Part shown: positions 24,540-34,557 of the stretch, in pieces
Numbering within the stretch: position 1 is the stretch's first letter
Layout of the letters: the number at the start of each line of letters is the position of its first letter
Source of the DNA: SMWC01 sp045561055
Lineage (GTDB): Bacteria; Pseudomonadota; Gammaproteobacteria; Steroidobacterales; Rariloculaceae
Direction of reading: 5' to 3'
Length of the DNA: 64,000 nt
NCBI GenBank assembly: GCA_045561055.1
Contig: JBJKYL010000014.1
Span: forward strand, 89,630 to 153,629
Made by a program: the position numbers and the translations under genes
The notes under the pieces: generated by a model
What the model saw: only the letters and a program-made list of their open reading frames with translations
What the model was told of the DNA's origin: nothing
Databases searched by the model: none

Positions 24540-26834
24540 TTGAGTAAAGCGAAGATCACGAATCCGTCCCGCGCATTCTTTGTCCCGCGGATTAGGGGGC
24601 TAAAGGAATCGGCACTGTGGCTTTGCTTAGGCTTCTCCATCATCTTGTTTCTCGCACTGGGGAGCTATAACGGTACAGACCCGGCCTTTAGTATTTCCGG
24701 TGATAGTCAGACTGTTCAGAACTGGATGGGACCGGCTGGCGCGTGGTTTTCGGATATCGCATATTTGCTGTTTGGCGGACCGGCATACCTATTTCCCGTA
24801 TTGATGTTACTCGGTGGCTTGTTTGCCTTTAGAGGAGATAACAGTCGTAGTTACGACGGGTACGCTACGGTACTTTGGCGGGGTGGTGGCGCTATTATGA
24901 TGCTGGCTACGAGCTGTGGTTTGGCCACCCTACATTTCGTTGCACCGACCCTTCGCGAAACGGCGGGTGGTATCGTTGGCCAGATTGTTGGTGTTGGTAT
25001 CGAGCAGTTTCTTGGGTATTTAGGAGCGACCGTTCTCCTATTGGTTATGTGGTTAGTATCCGTGTCTCTGGCCACGGGCGTGTCCTGGCTGGCCGTGATG
25101 GATAGGACCGGACGTGCGGTTTTAGCGACCATAGGTGTAGTGGAGATGGCTATCGGTCGAATACAAATTTGGCTTGAGGGTCGCAAAGCAAAACAGCACC
25201 GGCAGGAACTCGTTATAAAGAGTCGCGCTAAACCGAAGGTTGACGCACCTCGTATTGAGCCATCTTTCGAACCTGTGGAGCCTAGCGTTCGTCTGGAGCG
25301 TGAACGTCAGGTCCCACTGTTCCAGCCGCCTACTTCGGCCGAGCTACCAGCATTAGCTCTACTCGATGATCCGCCTCCACGCGAAGGCGGTTATTCGCAA
25401 GAGGCTCTGGAGGCGATGTCTCGATTAGTTGAGCTCAAACTTGCGGACTTCGGTATCGAAGCAGAGGTCATCTCCGTACATCCGGGACCAGTCGTTACGC
25501 GATTTGAGCTAAAACCCGCTGCCGGCGTGAAGGTCAGCCAGATCACGAATTTATCAAAAGACCTTGCGCGATCACTTTCTACTGTCAGCGTGCGGGTTGT
25601 AGAAGTTATTCCTGGCAAGCCCTATGTGGGTCTAGAGATACCCAATGAAGTGCGGGAACTCGTCGCCCTTGGCGAGATAGTCAAGTCACGAGTCTACGAT
25701 GATTTGAACTCTCCGCTTACATTAGCTCTTGGTAAAGACATAGGTGGCCAGCCCGTCGTTGCGGACCTTGCCAGGATGCCGCATTTACTGATTGCTGGTA
25801 CGACCGGTTCGGGTAAGTCTGTAGCCATTAATGCGATGGTTCTAAGTCTCTTATATAAGGCGTCGCCCGAGCAGGTTCGAGTCATCATGATTGATCCAAA
25901 AATGTTAGAGCTTTCAGTTTATGAGGGAGTTCCGCATTTGCTAGCCCCCGTGGTAACAAATATGAAGGAGGCGGCGAACGCTTTACGCTGGTGTGTCGCC
26001 GAGATGGAAAGGCGGTATTCTCTGATGGCTTCGTTAGGTGTGCGTCATCTTTCTAGCTATAACCGTAAGGTCAACGACGCACTGGATAACGGAACGCCGA
26101 TTCCAGATCCGACCTATACAGCCATAGAAGGTAGTGATGAGGTTCCGCCTACGTTGCAGCCGCTGCCATTTATTGTCGTTGTCATCGATGAGTTGGCAGA
26201 TATGATGATGATGGTTGGTAAAAAAGTTGAGGAACTAATCGCAAGACTCGCGCAAAAAGCTAGAGCGTCTGGTATTCACATGATTATCGCGACTCAACGA
26301 CCCTCCGTTGATGTTATTACCGGACTTATCAAGGCGAATATACCGACGCGGATCGCGTTTCAGGTGTCCGCGAAGGTAGATTCGCGAACGATACTCGATC
26401 AGATGGGGGCGGAGCAGCTACTGGGTCATGGTGATATGTTATACCTGCCCCCGGGCACCTCGACGCCGACGCGGATTCATGGTGCGTTTGTATCTGATAA
26501 CGAGGTACATGCCGTCGTGAAAAATCTGCGCGGTACTGGCACACCGAATTTTATCGAAGAAATTTTGTCGGGTCCGAGTGGTGACGTTCCGGGGATTGAA
26601 AACGATAAGGGTCGAGAGTTGGACGGCGAGCAAGATCCGCTTTACGATCAGGCCGTACAGATTGTCACACAGTCCCGAAAGGCCTCCATATCCAGTGTTC
26701 AGCGCCGGTTAAAGGTCGGTTATAACCGGGCAGCGCGGATGGTAGAGACTATGGAGGAGGTCGGTATCGTTGGAAGCTTGCAAGCAAATGGATCCAGGGA
26801 AGTGTTGGCACCACCACCACCGTCGAACGATTAA
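24540..26834 (+). CDS. ftsK: DNA translocase FtsK
   Basis: Divisome protein that pumps DNA and activates XerCD dimer resolution. The 764-residue product has an N-terminal domain with about four membrane segments (residues about 25-180), a short linker rich in Pro and charged residues (about 215-285) and a RecA-like motor with Walker A AGTTGSGKSVAIN and Walker B VVIDELADMMM. A C-terminal winged-helix gamma domain starts near DPLYDQAVQIV. The start is TTG at 24540, chosen because MSKAKITNPSR then precedes the first membrane helix. The linker is much shorter than in E. coli FtsK. Confidence 0.96.
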   Translation: MSKAKITNPSRAFFVPRIRGLKESALWLCLGFSIILFLALGSYNGTDPAFSISGDSQTVQNWMGPAGAWFSDIAYLLFGGPAYLFPVLMLLGGLFAFRGDNSRSYDGYATVLWRGGGAIMMLATSCGLATLHFVAPTLRETAGGIVGQIVGVGIEQFLGYLGATVLLLVMWLVSVSLATGVSWLAVMDRTGRAVLATIGVVEMAIGRIQIWLEGRKAKQHRQELVIKSRAKPKVDAPRIEPSFEPVEPSVRLERERQVPLFQPPTSAELPALALLDDPPPREGGYSQEALEAMSRLVELKLADFGIEAEVISVHPGPVVTRFELKPAAGVKVSQITNLSKDLARSLSTVSVRVVEVIPGKPYVGLEIPNEVRELVALGEIVKSRVYDDLNSPLTLALGKDIGGQPVVADLARMPHLLIAGTTGSGKSVAINAMVLSLLYKASPEQVRVIMIDPKMLELSVYEGVPHLLAPVVTNMKEAANALRWCVAEMERRYSLMASLGVRHLSSYNRKVNDALDNGTPIPDPTYTAIEGSDEVPPTLQPLPFIVVVIDELADMMMMVGKKVEELIARLAQKARASGIHMIIATQRPSVDVITGLIKANIPTRIAFQVSAKVDSRTILDQMGAEQLLGHGDMLYLPPGTSTPTRIHGAFVSDNEVHAVVKNLRGTGTPNFIEEILSGPSGDVPGIENDKGRELDGEQDPLYDQAVQIVTQSRKASISSVQRRLKVGYNRAARMVETMEEVGIVGSLQANGSREVLAPPPPSND

Positions 26835-27483
26835 TAAGATCGCATACTCTGCCTTAGTGTTAGGCGCGTTTCTTCTTGCCTGTGATTCCCTATTTTCCCA
26901 AGATGTGAATCGCCCCGTTATTAGCTCGGGCGAGCAATATCTGCAGCAATTTCTTAACGAAACTCGTACTTTGCAGGCCGAGTTTGACCAGGAACTCTGG
27001 GATACAGAGGGGCAACTCATCGAAGTCGCATCCGGGACGATATCGCTTGAACGTCCAAACAGGTTTCTATGGCGTTACCGCGACCCGCTTGAGCAGATTG
27101 TTCTCGCGGACGGTATAAATCTTTGGATCTACGACATTGAGCTAGCGCAGGCGACTGTCACTCCGTTGAACGATGCTATCCAAGCGACTCCGGCTATGCT
27201 CTTGAGTGGCGATGAAGCTGTGCGTGATCGCTTTAGTTTGCTCGAGAATTTTTCTGCGGACGGTTTGAGCTGGGTGCGTCTCGAACCGAACGTTCCAGGT
27301 TCTGATTTTCGTTCCGTATTGATAGGATTTAAAGACGGAGAGCTGGCTCACCTTGAGTTGATTGATGGGCTAGGACAGACTACTCGTATAGGGTTCTCAG
27401 AAGTACTTGTTAATCTGCCACTGAGGGTTGGCTTGTTTAGTTTCGATCTGCCCGATGGGGTCGATGTGATCGGTGGGGAGTAG
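26788..27483 (+). CDS. lolA: Outer-membrane lipoprotein carrier LolA
   Basis: Periplasmic chaperone that carries lipoproteins from LolCDE to LolB. The mature part has the LolA pattern: YLQQFLNETRTLQAEFDQ, GTISLERPNRFLWRYRDP, DGINLWIYDIELAQATV and GLGQTTRIGFSEV. The start is uncertain. The ATG at 26788 lies within the end of ftsK and gives a basic, His-rich prefix before the signal segment IAYSALVLGAFLLACDSLFSQ; a TTG at 26770 is the next upstream option. Overlap with ftsK suggests coupling, and the ftsK-lolA order is widely conserved. Confidence 0.92.
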   Translation: MDPGKCWHHHHRRTINKIAYSALVLGAFLLACDSLFSQDVNRPVISSGEQYLQQFLNETRTLQAEFDQELWDTEGQLIEVASGTISLERPNRFLWRYRDPLEQIVLADGINLWIYDIELAQATVTPLNDAIQATPAMLLSGDEAVRDRFSLLENFSADGLSWVRLEPNVPGSDFRSVLIGFKDGELAHLELIDGLGQTTRIGFSEVLVNLPLRVGLFSFDLPDGVDVIGGE

Positions 27484-27493
27484 GTAAGGCGTT

Positions 27494-27883
27494 GTGATCC
27501 AGCTTAAATACCCTTTATTTTGGCTTTTGTCCGGCTGGTCGTTCGTCATTGCCGTGATTTTCGTGAGCGTGTCGCCTATCGTCGAGTTCGCCGTTTTTAA
27601 CGTTAATTGGGAGGATAAAATCCTTCATGTCGTGACCTATTTTCTCTTGATGATTTGGTTTTCGGGGTTGTACAAGCGTAGGCATCAAGTCGGCGTCGCG
27701 GTGTTTGTCATGGCGCTCGGGTTTTTTCTTGAGATGATCCAATTGAGGTTGCCTTACCGATATTTCGAACCTGCTGACCTTGTGGCGAATGGGATTGGTG
27801 TACTCGCTGGGCTAGGTCTATCGCTATGGCTTCTGGCTGGTTGGTGTCAGCGCATCGAAGGTCGTTTGCGGTACCATGCCTAA
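27494..27883 (+). CDS. VanZ-like small membrane protein
   Basis: A 129-residue membrane protein of the VanZ-like family with four predicted membrane segments. The signature glutamate/acidic positions are in EDKILHVVTYFLL (after the first loop) and LEMIQLRLPYRYFEPADLVAN. VanZ-like proteins have no settled biochemical role outside the teicoplanin case, and nothing here implies glycopeptide resistance. It starts with GTG at 27494, 10 bp after lolA, and ends 3 bp before serS, so it belongs to the ftsK-lolA-vanZ-serS operon. Confidence 0.82.
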   Translation: MIQLKYPLFWLLSGWSFVIAVIFVSVSPIVEFAVFNVNWEDKILHVVTYFLLMIWFSGLYKRRHQVGVAVFVMALGFFLEMIQLRLPYRYFEPADLVANGIGVLAGLGLSLWLLAGWCQRIEGRLRYHA

Positions 27884-27886
27884 GTT

Positions 27887-29170
27887 ATGTTGGATCCCAA
27901 ACTTCTCCGCACCGAACTAGATAATGTCGCGAGAAATCTTGCGCGTCGAGGTGTTGTGCTGGATCGAGCAGTGTATCTTGAGCTCGAATCGGGACGTAAA
28001 AAGGTACAGATCGAAGTCGAGGAATTTCGGAAGGAACGCAATGAGCGTTCCAAAGCTATCGGTAAAGCGAAATTTGCAGGAGACGATATTGAACCTCTGC
28101 GATCAGAGGTGGGTGCGCTTACGGAAAAACTAGCCGATTCAGAGTCTCGGCTGCATGATATTCAAAAGGATTTGGAAGCATTGCTAGCGGGGCTCCCGAA
28201 TCTTTTGCACGAATCTGTGCCCGATGGCATGGATGAAAAATCTAATGTTGAGCTACGTTGCTGGGGAGAGATGCCTAAGTTCGCATTTGAGCCGCGAGAT
28301 CATGTAGCTCTTTGCGAGAACCTTGGGCTTATCGATTTCGAGAGCGCGGCGAAGCTGTCAGGAAGCCGGTTTGTGGTTCTGCATGGTCAGCTAGCAAGAC
28401 TTCAGCGTGCACTTATCCAGTTCATGTTGGATGTGCATGTGAGCGACCATGGATATGAAGAAATGTATGTTCCTTACCTCGTAAACGAAGATTCTTTGTT
28501 CGGTACGGGACAACTGCCAAAATTCGACGGGGATCTTTTTCACGTGGCGGGCGAATCTAGGCTTCATCTCATACCGACAGCCGAAGTGCCGCTGACTAAT
28601 TTGGTTCGCGATACGATCATGGATGCTGCTAACCTACCATTGAGATTAACTACGCATACGCCGTGTTTTCGTTCTGAAGCTGGCTCTTACGGAAAAGACA
28701 CGCGCGGTATGATTCGTCAGCATCAATTTGAGAAAGTAGAACTGGTGCAAATTGTTCAGCCAGCTGAGTCGTACAAGGCGCTTGAGGAGCTGCTATCGCA
28801 TGCAGAAACCATTCTGCAGCGACTCGGGTTGGCATATCGTGTAGTAACGTTGTCTGCTGGTGATACGAGCTTCAGTGCAGCTAAGACCTATGATTTAGAA
28901 GTATGGCTACCAGGGCAGGGTAGATATCGGGAGATATCTTCGTGCAGTAATTGTGAAGATTTTCAGGCGCGACGGATGCAGGCGCGTTGGCGAGATTCGC
29001 ATACGAACAAGGTCGAATTGGTTCATACGCTAAACGGATCGGGTGTTGCTGCTGGTCGTGCGTTGATAGCCGTACTCGAGAACTATCAGCGCGATGACGG
29101 TTCTATAGAGATACCAAAGGTTTTGCGTCCGTATATGAGTGGTGCTAGCGAGATGGCCGTCTTCGGTTGA
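27887..29170 (+). CDS. serS: Seryl-tRNA synthetase
   Basis: Class II aminoacyl-tRNA synthetase charging tRNA-Ser and tRNA-Sec. The 427 residues match the family length. The N-terminal coiled coil (about residues 28-105) is followed by the catalytic core with TAEVPLTNL, motif 2 (TPCFRSEAGSYGKDTRGMIR), EISSCSNCEDFQARRMQ and motif 3 (NGSGVAAGRALIAVLENYQ). The last gene of the operon before the tRNA-Val. Confidence 0.98.
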   Translation: MLDPKLLRTELDNVARNLARRGVVLDRAVYLELESGRKKVQIEVEEFRKERNERSKAIGKAKFAGDDIEPLRSEVGALTEKLADSESRLHDIQKDLEALLAGLPNLLHESVPDGMDEKSNVELRCWGEMPKFAFEPRDHVALCENLGLIDFESAAKLSGSRFVVLHGQLARLQRALIQFMLDVHVSDHGYEEMYVPYLVNEDSLFGTGQLPKFDGDLFHVAGESRLHLIPTAEVPLTNLVRDTIMDAANLPLRLTTHTPCFRSEAGSYGKDTRGMIRQHQFEKVELVQIVQPAESYKALEELLSHAETILQRLGLAYRVVTLSAGDTSFSAAKTYDLEVWLPGQGRYREISSCSNCEDFQARRMQARWRDSHTNKVELVHTLNGSGVAAGRALIAVLENYQRDDGSIEIPKVLRPYMSGASEMAVFG

Positions 29171-29229
29171 TAGGATGATGTGGCAGCAATAGTTAAGTTT
29201 CCATCATATAGATTTTCTCTATTAAATTT

Positions 29230-29304
29230 TGGTGGGCGATGCTGGGATTGAACCAGCGACCTCTCGCGTGTGAAGCGAGCGCTCTCCCGCTGAGCTAATC
29301 GCCC
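29230..29304 (-). tRNA. tRNA-Val (anticodon CAC)
   Basis: A complete 75-nt cloverleaf with encoded CCA: acceptor GGGCGAT/ATCGCCC, D arm GCTC...GAGC, anticodon stem CTCGC/GCGAG around loop TTCACAC (anticodon CAC, reading GUG), and T arm GCTGG/CCAGC with loop TTCAATC. All stems pair fully. The reverse-strand frame 29086-29316 seen across it is merely the translated tRNA. Confidence 0.97.
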
Positions 29305-29491
29305 CTCTGTCAACATTATCTAATAGTCTGGTTGCGCCTGCCAGCCAATTGAGATAAGCCGAGTTCGGCAGGCTGTAATTGTTTTAGGGGGTATAAAGTA
29401 AGGTCACTTTGCGTGTGAGAAATACACGAAATGCCCAAAATTTTGATCCTGACTCGTGACAGTTAGCCGAGCTTATAAGGGAATCTAACGG

Positions 29492-30472
29492 TCATGGCCA
29501 CTGAACCGTAATGATCGACTCGAAGTTGGCAGGCAACAAGGATGTAACAAAGTTAGTACTGATCGTGAGGGCAATAGCACCTACTAGAGAAAGCATAATG
29601 CCGACCACAATTTTGAGGTCGATTACTTCGTGGTCGCGATTCATTATGTAGCTAAAGATCAGGCGGAAGATGACCGATAACCTTTGTATCGGAACGACGA
29701 CAGCGACGGGTGCCACTACGAGTGCCATATAACGTAATGCTTGTGATAGAAAAACCAAGATGCCGGATATAGCGAACCATTTTGCTGGGACCGGCTCGAT
29801 TTTTCTCAGAAACGGCATACGGCCTACCAACATAATCGGAACTACGATCACTAGAGCTGCCGCACTGTAGGAAATCAGTCCCCCGGCTAGGCTATCTGTT
29901 AGCGTGCTGTTTTGCCCTAAGCCGTAAACGACCATTAGCGGGCTGCACCCATAAGAAATGGCGCAGATAGCGCCCCAGAAAAGACCGTTGGGATAATCGG
30001 GTTTGAAATCGGAGTTCCCGCGGCGTTTTTCCCTTGCACTACCTGATTTGGCCGGCCGCACGGCGATGAAAGCTCCGACCATCACGAGGACGATGCCGAT
30101 TGCTCGTAGCGGTGTTAGTACCTCATTGAGAAGCAGGACCGCGAGAATCAGTGAAATGGGAACGCTGAACTGCTGAATAGGGGAAGATAGGGTCGCACCG
30201 AGCGCAAGTGTTGCGCGATAATTGCCGTATCGTCCGATAATGAAATGGACAACGCCTGCTAGGGCAAGCCACATCCAACTCGGTAACGGGAATTGATACA
30301 ACGACGGTAAAGCATCGAACAGTAAGCAGGTGATGATGAATAACGGTACGCCAATCGGTACCGTTATGGACATCGCCTGCAGAACGCTTCCGGTTAGGAT
30401 TCCACGACGCAGTGTCGCGGTATTAAGGCCGAATAATGCCGCGGATACTAGTGAGAGAAGCGCGCCTAACAG
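29492..30472 (-). CDS. EamA/DMT-family transporter, probably from a CTG start
   Basis: Inner-membrane drug/metabolite transporter family protein; substrate unknown. The first ATG (30373) gives 293 residues and lacks the first EamA helix. Upstream in the same frame 33 more codons encode LLGALLSLVSAALFGLNTAT and an RRG turn, exactly what an EamA N terminus should have. The only start-like codon there is CTG at 30472, with AAAGGG 9 nt before it. I therefore extend the gene to 30472 (326 residues, about ten membrane segments). It follows tspO in the same frame, separated only by the tspO stop and six codons. Confidence 0.75.
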   Translation of the reverse strand: MLGALLSLVSAALFGLNTATLRRGILTGSVLQAMSITVPIGVPLFIITCLLFDALPSLYQFPLPSWMWLALAGVVHFIIGRYGNYRATLALGATLSSPIQQFSVPISLILAVLLLNEVLTPLRAIGIVLVMVGAFIAVRPAKSGSAREKRRGNSDFKPDYPNGLFWGAICAISYGCSPLMVVYGLGQNSTLTDSLAGGLISYSAAALVIVVPIMLVGRMPFLRKIEPVPAKWFAISGILVFLSQALRYMALVVAPVAVVVPIQRLSVIFRLIFSYIMNRDHEVIDLKIVVGIMLSLVGAIALTISTNFVTSLLPANFESIITVQWP

Positions 30473-30490
30473 TTGAAAATACCCTTTACC

Positions 30491-30958
30491 TTAGCTGTTT
30501 AGGCGCCAGATGCTGAGGTTTAATACGGCAGCAAATGTTACCCAGGTAGCGTAAGGCGCTAGAAGTAGTCCAGCAGGACGATAAGTTTGAAAGAACGCGA
30601 AGATGGTAGCGATAATTGTGGCGAGTAAAATCATTATTTCCACCGCGGCAAGCCCAGGTCGCTGAAGACCGAAGAAGAGCCACGACCACATTGAATTCAG
30701 AGCTAGTTGCGCGAGCCACAAGGTAATCGGCCATCCTAACGTTTGTAGCTGACGCCAGACCATCCAGGCTGAGACTGCCATCATGGTGTAAAGGATTGAC
30801 CAGACTGGCGCAAAAACCCAGTTTGGTGGGGTCCAGAGTGGCTTTTCAAGGGCCTCGTACCAGGGTCCAGGGGCAAATTGAGTGCTGATGGCTGCAACAA
30901 GGAATGTTATTGCTAAGAAGAATAGGAGGCTAAGGCTTGATGGAATAGAGACAGGCAT
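30491..30958 (-). CDS. tspO: TspO/MBR family tryptophan-rich membrane protein
   Basis: Five-helix membrane protein related to the mitochondrial translocator protein; bacterial members bind porphyrins and respond to oxygen or stress. The 155-residue protein shows the family blocks PGPWYEALEKPLWTPPNWVF, PVWSILYTMMAVSAW, LNSMWSWLFFG and LLLAPYATWVTFAAVLN. It reads leftwards into the EamA transporter, which stays in the same frame after a single TAA. Confidence 0.93.
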   Translation of the reverse strand: MPVSIPSSLSLLFFLAITFLVAAISTQFAPGPWYEALEKPLWTPPNWVFAPVWSILYTMMAVSAWMVWRQLQTLGWPITLWLAQLALNSMWSWLFFGLQRPGLAAVEIMILLATIIATIFAFFQTYRPAGLLLAPYATWVTFAAVLNLSIWRLNS

Positions 30959-31155
30959 AGGTATTGTTCAAAGAACTAATCTGTTCTCCCAGTATTCATA
31001 ATCAATTCTTCATTCATAAGCATTAGTAACGCTGTTAGAGGCTTCAGTTGGTCAGTGCACCATCAATCACGCTCGGTATTCCGTATGTTTCCTTGTTAGT
31101 TATAGGAACCTCTGCGACAATTCTGTTTCTATAAAAAGTAACAGGGGCTAGCTGT

Positions 31156-33671
31156 ATGACTGATTCAATTTTGAACCGTGGCGTGCTCGCCATCATCACT
31201 GTCTTTTTCGCAATACCAATATCTGCGCAAACGGTAATGGAGCAAGTCATTGTTACCGCGGACAAGAGTGAGTCTACATTACAAGAAGTACCTGTTGCAG
31301 TGTCTGTGGTGACAAGTGAAGAGATAGAGCAGTCTCACGTGCGCGATATCAAAGATTTGCAATTTCTTGTGCCATCTTTGCGGGTTACGCAATTGCAGTC
31401 ATCAGGAAACACTAATTTTTTGATTCGCGGTTTTGGTAATGGAGCTAATAACGCTGGCATAGAGCCATCGGTTGGTGTGTTTGTCGATGGCGTGTACCGT
31501 TCCCGAACGGCCTCAGCACTATCCGATTTGCCAAATCTGGATCGCGTTGAGGTGTTGAGAGGGCCGCAAAGTACTCTTTTCGGTAAAAATGCCTCTGCTG
31601 GCGTCATTAGTATAGTTACCGCGAAGCCTAGTTTGGAAGAAACCACCGGTTCGACATCCCTAACCGTTGGCGGATATAACCAACTGTTAGTAAAAGGAGA
31701 CGTCAACGGCCCGCTGTCTGATACAGTCGGTTTCAGTTTGTCTGGTAGTTACAGTAAGCGCGATGGTTACTTCGAGGATCTCACTGGTGGCGATGCTTTA
31801 GGTGAGTTGAATCGATATGGTGTTCGCGGCCAATTATTGTTTGTGCCCTCGAATGAACTCGAAATTCGTGTCATCGCTGATTATGACAACTTCGATGAGG
31901 CTTGCTGCGGCGTAGCCAACTTGTTTAATGGGCCGACAGGCGCGGCAGTGAAAGCTATTGGTGGCAATCTTGTGGCAGCATCGCCATTCGCCTATCAGGC
32001 CTATTATGATTTCACGCCAGTCAACGAGTTCCAGACAAACGGCGTGTCCATTCAGTTTGACTACGATATCAATGATGCCGTGTCGCTGACATCGATTACA
32101 GCTGTTCGTAGTCTATCGCGTTTCGATAATGTTGACGTTGATTTCACCAGTGCGCCTTTGCTAGATAAAAAAGCCGGAAATACCTCGGACACTGGGATAG
32201 ATACGCTGACACAAGAGTTCCGCTTAACGGGATCGACCGATGGTATGGACTGGATGCTCGGTGCGTATATGTTTGATGAAAAAATCGAACAATTGACAGG
32301 GCTACTTTATGGCGCCGGATTCCGTCCTTACGGCGATATCCTTTCGGGTGGTGTGCCCGGCAATTCCCCTCTAAACGCACTGGAAGCTGCAGTAGGGTTA
32401 CCGAGCGGTACATTTCACGGCCAGGGTCAAGGGCTGACAGAGAACTCTGTTATGGATAACGATACGTTGTCTATTTTTGGCCAGATAGATATTCCTCTAA
32501 GTGATCGGGCGACGCTTACGTTTGGAATCAACCATACTACAGATAATAAAAACGTTACTTTTGATTCAACCGGCACAGATGTATTTTCAAACCTAGATCT
32601 GGTGAAAGTTGGTTACGCAAGTTTATTGGCCGGTCTAGAAGGGATGAATCCTGGAAGCCCGTATAACGCACCCACGGCAGCCGCCCCCCCCCCCCCCCCC
32701 CCCCCCTTAGTACTGTGAAATGCACACCGAGTAACACTCCCGCATGCAATCCAACGCTAGCCCTTCAACCGTTGCAGTTCTTATTGCCTAATGTTGATTT
32801 TCCCAATTCGGTGGAATCTGGAAAATCTGATGATAGCGATACGACTGGCACGTTAAGGCTTGCCTTCGACATTTCTGATGCTATCAATATGTATGTAAGT
32901 GCGGGAACTGGTTTTAAGGCAACGTCATGGAATCTGTCCCGTGATTCCCGTCCGTTCGCAAAAGACAAACAGGCAATTGAGGCTGCTAGCTTAAATGTTG
33001 CTAATCTGTACTACGCGACGCGCTTTGCGTCGCCAGAAGAATCAACCGTCTACGAGGTCGGCATGAAGGCGCTTTGGGAAACGGTTGCGCTTAATGTTGC
33101 AGTCTTCGATCAATCAATCAAAGGCTTCCAATCGAATATTTTTAATGGTACTGGTTTCAGCTTGTCAAATGCTGGAAAGCAGTCCGTTTCGGGTGTAGAG
33201 GTTGATTTGCGTTGGCAGCCGACCGCTGAATTCCAGGGTTTACTAGCAGTAACGGCCCTTGACCCGCTATATGATTCGTTTCCGGGCGCTCAAGGCGTTA
33301 GCGGGGTCACGGATCTCAGTGGTACGCAACCTCCAGGTATACACGAGTTAAGCGTTACCGCGGCAGGTCGCTTCAATTTTGTAGCAGGGAATGCTGACGG
33401 CTTCGCTCGTGCTGAGTATGTTTACGAGAATCGAGTACCGGCCGTCGAGAATGTTCCGGAAGGTACTGCCTGGCGGGAGGTGAATACGCTCAATGCAAGC
33501 GTAGGGCTGGCCTGGGACAGTGGGGTTGAGCTTACGCTTTGGGGTAGAAATATTACTAACGACGAGTACCTTTTGAGCGCGTTCCCGTCACCGGCACAAG
33601 CTGGGAGTTACTCTGGATATCCGAACCAGCCTCGCACTTATGGTCTAACAGTCAGTAAATACTTTGATTAG
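31156..33671 (+). CDS. TonB-dependent receptor interrupted by a poly-C tract
   Basis: Outer-membrane active transporter of unknown substrate. The first frame (31156-32718, 520 residues) has a signal peptide ending PISAQ, a TonB-box-like EQVIVTA and the plug domain (QEVPVAVSVVTSEEIEQ, VDGVYRSR, RVEVLRGPQSTLFGKNASAG). Barrel strands follow. After 23 C residues (32684-32706) the frame hits TGA, and the remaining barrel continues in another frame (to 33671), ending RTYGLTVSKYFD with the usual terminal aromatic. A tract of 21 or 24 C would restore a receptor of about 838 residues, so as written the gene is off. An AGGGG site precedes the ATG. Confidence 0.9.
32684..32706 (+). repeat. Poly-C homopolymer of 23 nt inside the receptor gene
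   Basis: Counted directly as 23 consecutive C, ending just before TTAGTACTG. It encodes a proline run in what should be an extracellular loop. Homopolymeric G/C tracts in coding sequence control phase variation in Neisseria outer-membrane receptors such as hmbR and hpuA. An assembly or sequencing artefact is the main alternative. Confidence 0.9.
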
Positions 33672-33774
33672 AACTTTAATAGAGACTATCTTTTTGAGTA
33701 CGTAGAACCATTATTGAGTTGGTTTTACTAAAAAGATTCTGTTGTGACTCCTTCGGTGCTGGACTCTTCAACTA

Positions 33775-34557
33775 TTAAGTAGTTGGCACAGCATCTCGAA
33801 TGAAGGTGGGTCCATGCGGTGTTGATAAGTCTGCGCTGTATTGATAGTTAGCAATGCTGAATTTACTGAGTTGTTTCGCATCGCGGATGCCGTTCTGAAT
33901 GATCCAGCGGGTCATTTGTCCACGTGCCTTCTTGGCATAAAAACTGATGATCTTGTATTTGCCATTCTTGAGGTCTTTGAAGGCTGGAGAAACCACGTTC
34001 GCCTGTAGCTTCTTTTGATGGACAGCTCGGAAGTACTCATTAGATGCCAGATTGACTACTACATCTGATTTTAAGGATTTCAGCAGCTTATTTAGTGCTA
34101 CTGTGATGCTGTCATCCCAGAACTGATACAAATCTTTGCCGCGTTGGTTGGAGAATTTTGTTCCCATTTCTAGTCGGTATGGTTGAATCAGATCCAGTGG
34201 TCGCAGCAAACCGTAAAGGCCAGAAAGAATTCGCAGGTGCTTTTGAGCGTAGCGGAAATCACTGGCAGAGAAGCCTTCTGCGTCGAGTCCGCTATATACG
34301 TCACCTTTAAATGCCAGCATAGACTGCTTAGCATTGTTTGTCGTGAACGGAACCTGCCATTTCATAAAGCGCTCGTGATTCAGGTCGCCTAGCTTGCTAC
34401 TGATGTTCATTAATTTAGAAATGCCATCAGGAGAAAGCTTCTGAAGTTCCGCGACGAGTTTCTCAGAGTCTTCTATAAAGCCCGGCTGGGTGGCCGTGCT
34501 AGTTTCGACAGGGGTTTCGAAATCGAGTGTTTTAGCTGGAGAGATAAGGATGAGCAT
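33775..34557 (-). CDS. yaaA: YaaA/DUF328 peroxide-stress protein
   Basis: Cytoplasmic protein that in E. coli lowers intracellular free iron under hydrogen peroxide stress and has a DNA-binding fold. The 260 residues start MLILISPAKTLDFETP, the hallmark of the family, and contain FKGDVYSGLDAEGFSASDF, LRILSGLYGLLRPLD and VVNLASNEYFRAV. ISFYAKKARGQMTRW lies near the C terminus. It is the only clearly cytoplasmic gene between the TonB receptor and 54.7 kb. Confidence 0.95.
   Translation of the reverse strand: MLILISPAKTLDFETPVETSTATQPGFIEDSEKLVAELQKLSPDGISKLMNISSKLGDLNHERFMKWQVPFTTNNAKQSMLAFKGDVYSGLDAEGFSASDFRYAQKHLRILSGLYGLLRPLDLIQPYRLEMGTKFSNQRGKDLYQFWDDSITVALNKLLKSLKSDVVVNLASNEYFRAVHQKKLQANVVSPAFKDLKNGKYKIISFYAKKARGQMTRWIIQNGIRDAKQLSKFSIANYQYSADLSTPHGPTFIRDAVPTT

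Noticed and set aside
26788..26830. HHHH near the LolA start, looking like an affinity tag
   Set aside because: The histidines come from the ftsK tail codons read in another frame; natural overlap, not an engineered tag.
29086..29316. Reverse frame of 76 residues (RLAQRESARFTRERSLVQ)
   Set aside because: This is the well-known spurious translation of a tRNA gene, here tRNA-Val.
30959..31155. Riboswitch (for example cobalamin) before the TonB receptor
   Set aside because: No B12-box or other conserved aptamer core could be seen.
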